A stretch of DNA of 8,180 nt from the NCBI GenBank assembly GCA_023428645.1, contig JAEYXD010000251.1, positions 1 to 8,180 on the forward strand, read 5' to 3'. Shown piece by piece: positions 6,401-8,180 of the stretch. Position 1 is the first letter of the stretch, and the number at the start of each line of letters is the position of its first letter. The DNA is from Pseudomonadota bacterium. GTDB lineage: Bacteria > Pseudomonadota > Gammaproteobacteria > Steroidobacterales > Steroidobacteraceae. Under the pieces are notes generated by a model. The model was not told the DNA's origin and did no database searches. It was given only the letters and a program-made list of their open reading frames with translations. Made by a program: the position numbers and the translations under genes.

Positions 6401-7744
6401 ATGCCGACACTCAGCACGCTTGCCGCCGATCTCGCGCACGGCCGTACGACCAGCCGCGCGCTCGTCGAACACTGTCTCGCCCTCATCGCCGCACCGACAG
6501 GCGAAGGCTCGCGAGTCTTCCTGAAAGTCGCCGCCGAGCGGGCGCTCATGGATGCGGATCGTCGCGACCGCGAACGTGCCGCCGGCCATGCGCCCTCTCC
6601 CTATGCCGGCATTCCGATTTCGCTGAAGGATTTGTTCGATCGCGAAGCCGAAGTGACGACGGCCGGTTCAACGCTGCTGCGTGACGCGAATCCCGCGACG
6701 CGCGACGCGCCGAGCGTCGCGCGCCTGATCGCCGCTGGCTTCGTTCCGATCGGCCGCACGAACATGACCGAGTTTGCATTCTCCGGGCTCGGCTTGAACC
6801 GCCACTACGGCACACCCGCGAATCCGTTCGATCGTGCAACGCGCCGCATCCCCGGCGGCTCGTCCAGCGGCGCCGCGGTTTCGATCACCGACGGCATGGC
6901 ATTCGGCGCGCTCGGCACCGACACCGGCGGCTCGTGCCGCATTCCGGCCGCGATGTGCGGCATCGTCGGTTTCAAGCCCACCGCGCGGCGCGTGCCGCTC
7001 GCCGGTGCCTTGCCGCTGTCGCCATCGCTCGATTCGATCGGTCCGCTCGCGAATTCGGTCGAGTGCTGCGCGATTCTCGACGCCGTACTCGCGGGCGAGC
7101 CGATCGAGCCGCTCGTGTCGCTGCCGCTGCGCGGCTTGCGCTTCGCCGTACCGCAGAGCCTCGTGCTGGACGACATGGACGCGCATGTCGCACGCACCTT
7201 CGAGCGTACGCTCGCGCGTATCGCCGCACAGGGCGCGGAAGTCGTCGCGATGCCGCTTGCGCAGCTCCTCGAATTGCCGGCGCTCAATCACAAGGGCGGG
7301 CTCGCGCCGCCGGAAGCGTATGCAACTCACCGCGACTGGATCGCGCGCCACGCCGCTGCCTATGATCCGCGCGTGCTGGCGCGCATCTTGCGCGGCAAGG
7401 AGCAAGACGCGGCGGACTATATTCAGCTGCTGCGCGCGCGGACGAGCTTCATCGAGCGCATCGCGACGGAGCTGATGAGTTTCGATGCAATGCTGATGCC
7501 GACCGTGCCGATCGTCGCCCCGCCGATCGCGCTGCTCGACGACGACGAGGTCTACGCGCGCGTGAACGCGCTCGCGCTGCGCAATCCCAGCATCGTCAAC
7601 TTCATGGATGGCTGCGCGATCTCGATTCCGTGCCATGCGCCGCCCGAGGCGCCGGTGGGTCTCACGCTCGCGACACTCGGCGGGCGTGATCCGCAGCTGC
7701 TCGCGATGGCCGCGAGCGTCGAGCGCGCGCTGCGCGCCGGCTGA
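6401..7744 (+). CDS. Amidase-signature family hydrolase
   Basis: A 447-residue serine amidase of the amidase-signature family (as in FAAH, malonamidase, GatA), hydrolysing a C-N amide bond. The Ser-cisSer-Lys triad is visible: K76 in ISLKDLFD, S154 in PGGSSSGAA, and the nucleophile S178 in GTDTGGSCRIPA, 24 residues after the cis-Ser as in FAAH and malonamidase E2. The C-terminal part has MPTVPIVAPP (366-375) and FMDGCAISIPC (401-411), typical of the fold. There is no signal peptide or membrane segment, so it should be cytoplasmic. The N-terminus (LAADLAHGRTTSRALVEHCL) aligns with the usual family start and supports ATG at 6401 although no SD is present. No gatB or gatC homologue is nearby, so a role as the tRNA amidotransferase A subunit is unlikely. 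Substrate unknown. Confidence 0.9.
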   Translation: MPTLSTLAADLAHGRTTSRALVEHCLALIAAPTGEGSRVFLKVAAERALMDADRRDRERAAGHAPSPYAGIPISLKDLFDREAEVTTAGSTLLRDANPATRDAPSVARLIAAGFVPIGRTNMTEFAFSGLGLNRHYGTPANPFDRATRRIPGGSSSGAAVSITDGMAFGALGTDTGGSCRIPAAMCGIVGFKPTARRVPLAGALPLSPSLDSIGPLANSVECCAILDAVLAGEPIEPLVSLPLRGLRFAVPQSLVLDDMDAHVARTFERTLARIAAQGAEVVAMPLAQLLELPALNHKGGLAPPEAYATHRDWIARHAAAYDPRVLARILRGKEQDAADYIQLLRARTSFIERIATELMSFDAMLMPTVPIVAPPIALLDDDEVYARVNALALRNPSIVNFMDGCAISIPCHAPPEAPVGLTLATLGGRDPQLLAMAASVERALRAG

Positions 7745-7747
7745 AGC

Positions 7748-7774
7748 TTGTCAAAAATCGATTGCAGGTGTAAT
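7748..7774 (+). promoter_or_regulatory. Weak promoter candidate upstream of the HPF/RaiA-type gene
   Basis: TTGTCA (7748-7753, 5/6 to the -35 consensus) is followed by TGTAAT (7769-7774, 5/6 to the -10) with a spacer of only 15 nt, shorter than ideal. It would give a leader of about 130 nt. Both hexamers are good but the spacing makes the call doubtful. Confidence 0.3.
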
Positions 7775-7785
7775 TCCGATCATGC

Positions 7786-7832
7786 GCGGTCAGCGGGGAC
7801 GACCCGCCGTGCCTTGCGCTAGCATTGACCGC
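7786..7832. other. Nested inverted repeats in the amidase to HPF gap
   Basis: GCGGG (7793-7797) and CCCGC (7803-7807) form a 5-bp stem with a 5-nt loop. Immediately outside it, GCGGTCA (7786-7792) is matched by TGACCGC (7826-7832). It lies about 45 nt after the amidase stop codon and could be its terminator or part of the next gene's leader. No T-run follows. Confidence 0.25.
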
Positions 7833-7913
7833 ACGACGACGGTGGATCGCGAGGAACCAAGTCCGGCGCCGCCGATTGGTGTAGCGAAAGAGTGAATTCG
7901 AGACGAGGACGAC

Positions 7914-8180
7914 ATGCAAATTCAAGTGAATCACGGTAACCATGTACGCCTTGGGGCAGACGTAGAGCAGCGATTTGCGGACATCATCCGCGACACGCTC
8001 GACCGCTTCGGTGATCGCATCACCCGCGTGGAAATGCATCTGACCGACGAGAACGCGGGCAAGCACGGCGAATCGGACAAGCGCTGCATGCTCGAGGTGC
8101 GGATGGCGAGCCTCAAGCCCGTGGCCGTGAATCACCAAGCGGACTCCTGGCAGCTCGCATTCGACGGTGCGCTCGAAAAG
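7914..8180 (+). CDS. HPF/RaiA-type ribosome-associated factor, 3' end cut by window
   Basis: An open frame of 89 codons reaching the window edge without a stop. The N-terminus reads MQIQVNHGNHVRLG, followed by DRFGDRITRVEMHLTDENAGK (roughly 31-51), DKRCMLEVRM and VNHQADSWQLAFDGALEK. This pattern of strand, helix, the RVEMHL strand, another strand and a helix with a conserved Ala/Asp segment fits the S30AE domain (HPF, RaiA; older name sigma-54 modulation protein), which binds the 30S subunit and inactivates ribosomes in stationary phase or stress. GAGG (7905-7908) is 5 nt before ATG. E. coli HPF has 95 residues and RaiA about 113, so at least the C-terminal end is missing here and the short versus long form cannot be told. 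In many proteobacteria hpf follows rpoN; here the upstream gene is an amidase. Confidence 0.8.
   Translation, partial: MQIQVNHGNHVRLGADVEQRFADIIRDTLDRFGDRITRVEMHLTDENAGKHGESDKRCMLEVRMASLKPVAVNHQADSWQLAFDGALEK

Noticed and set aside
6668..7636. 322-codon open frame on the minus strand
   Set aside because: It is antisense to the amidase gene and has a shadow-like Arg/Ala/Asp-rich composition and no domain.
6401..7744. Amidase as GatA, the tRNA amidotransferase A subunit
   Set aside because: The triad is shared across the whole amidase-signature family, and no gatB or gatC homologue is in the window.
7662..8138. 158-codon open frame on the minus strand across the amidase to HPF gap
   Set aside because: It overlaps the 3' end of the amidase gene and the start of the HPF/RaiA-type gene, both recognisable families on the other strand, and shows no motif itself.

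Overview
The window is GC-rich bacterial chromosomal DNA, with strong G/C preference at third codon positions and long antisense shadow frames. Gene content suggests a proteobacterium, most likely gamma or beta: a lipoprotein with a lipobox, a cardiolipin-synthase-type phospholipase D, a periplasmic cytochrome c fusion and an HPF/RaiA-type ribosome factor. I cannot name the species. I see no tRNA, rRNA, CRISPR array, transposase, attachment site or origin.

Layout. Positions 1-369 hold no convincing gene, only short inverted repeats and the leader of a small lipoprotein gene (370-591, +). That gene converges on, and overlaps by 4 nt, a non-zinc MDR oxidoreductase gene (588-1724, -). Upstream of the latter on the same strand is an exported M20D amidohydrolase (1804-3111, -), so the two may be co-transcribed, although the 79-nt gap carries two GC-rich hairpins. 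A 178-nt divergent region separates the M20D gene from the most distinctive gene here (3290-5014, +). It encodes an exported fusion of a redoxin-like domain, a c-type heme motif and a PHM/DBH-type copper monooxygenase domain, with candidates for all six copper ligands. It converges, 26 nt apart, with a cardiolipin synthase-like gene (5041-6300, -, GTG start). A 100-nt divergent region then leads to an amidase-signature enzyme (6401-7744, +), which lacks a Shine-Dalgarno sequence and has a -10-like box placed as expected for a leaderless mRNA. After a 169-nt gap the window ends inside an HPF/RaiA-type gene (7914 onward, +).

How the genes could work together. Most look like independent transcription units. 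The one link worth testing is chemical: M20D hydrolases cleave N-acyl amino acids, PHM-type enzymes oxidise glycine-extended substrates such as N-acylglycines towards primary amides, and amidase-signature enzymes hydrolyse amides. The first two are predicted to be exported and are divergently transcribed from one short intergenic region. This is inference; the individual family assignments are much firmer.
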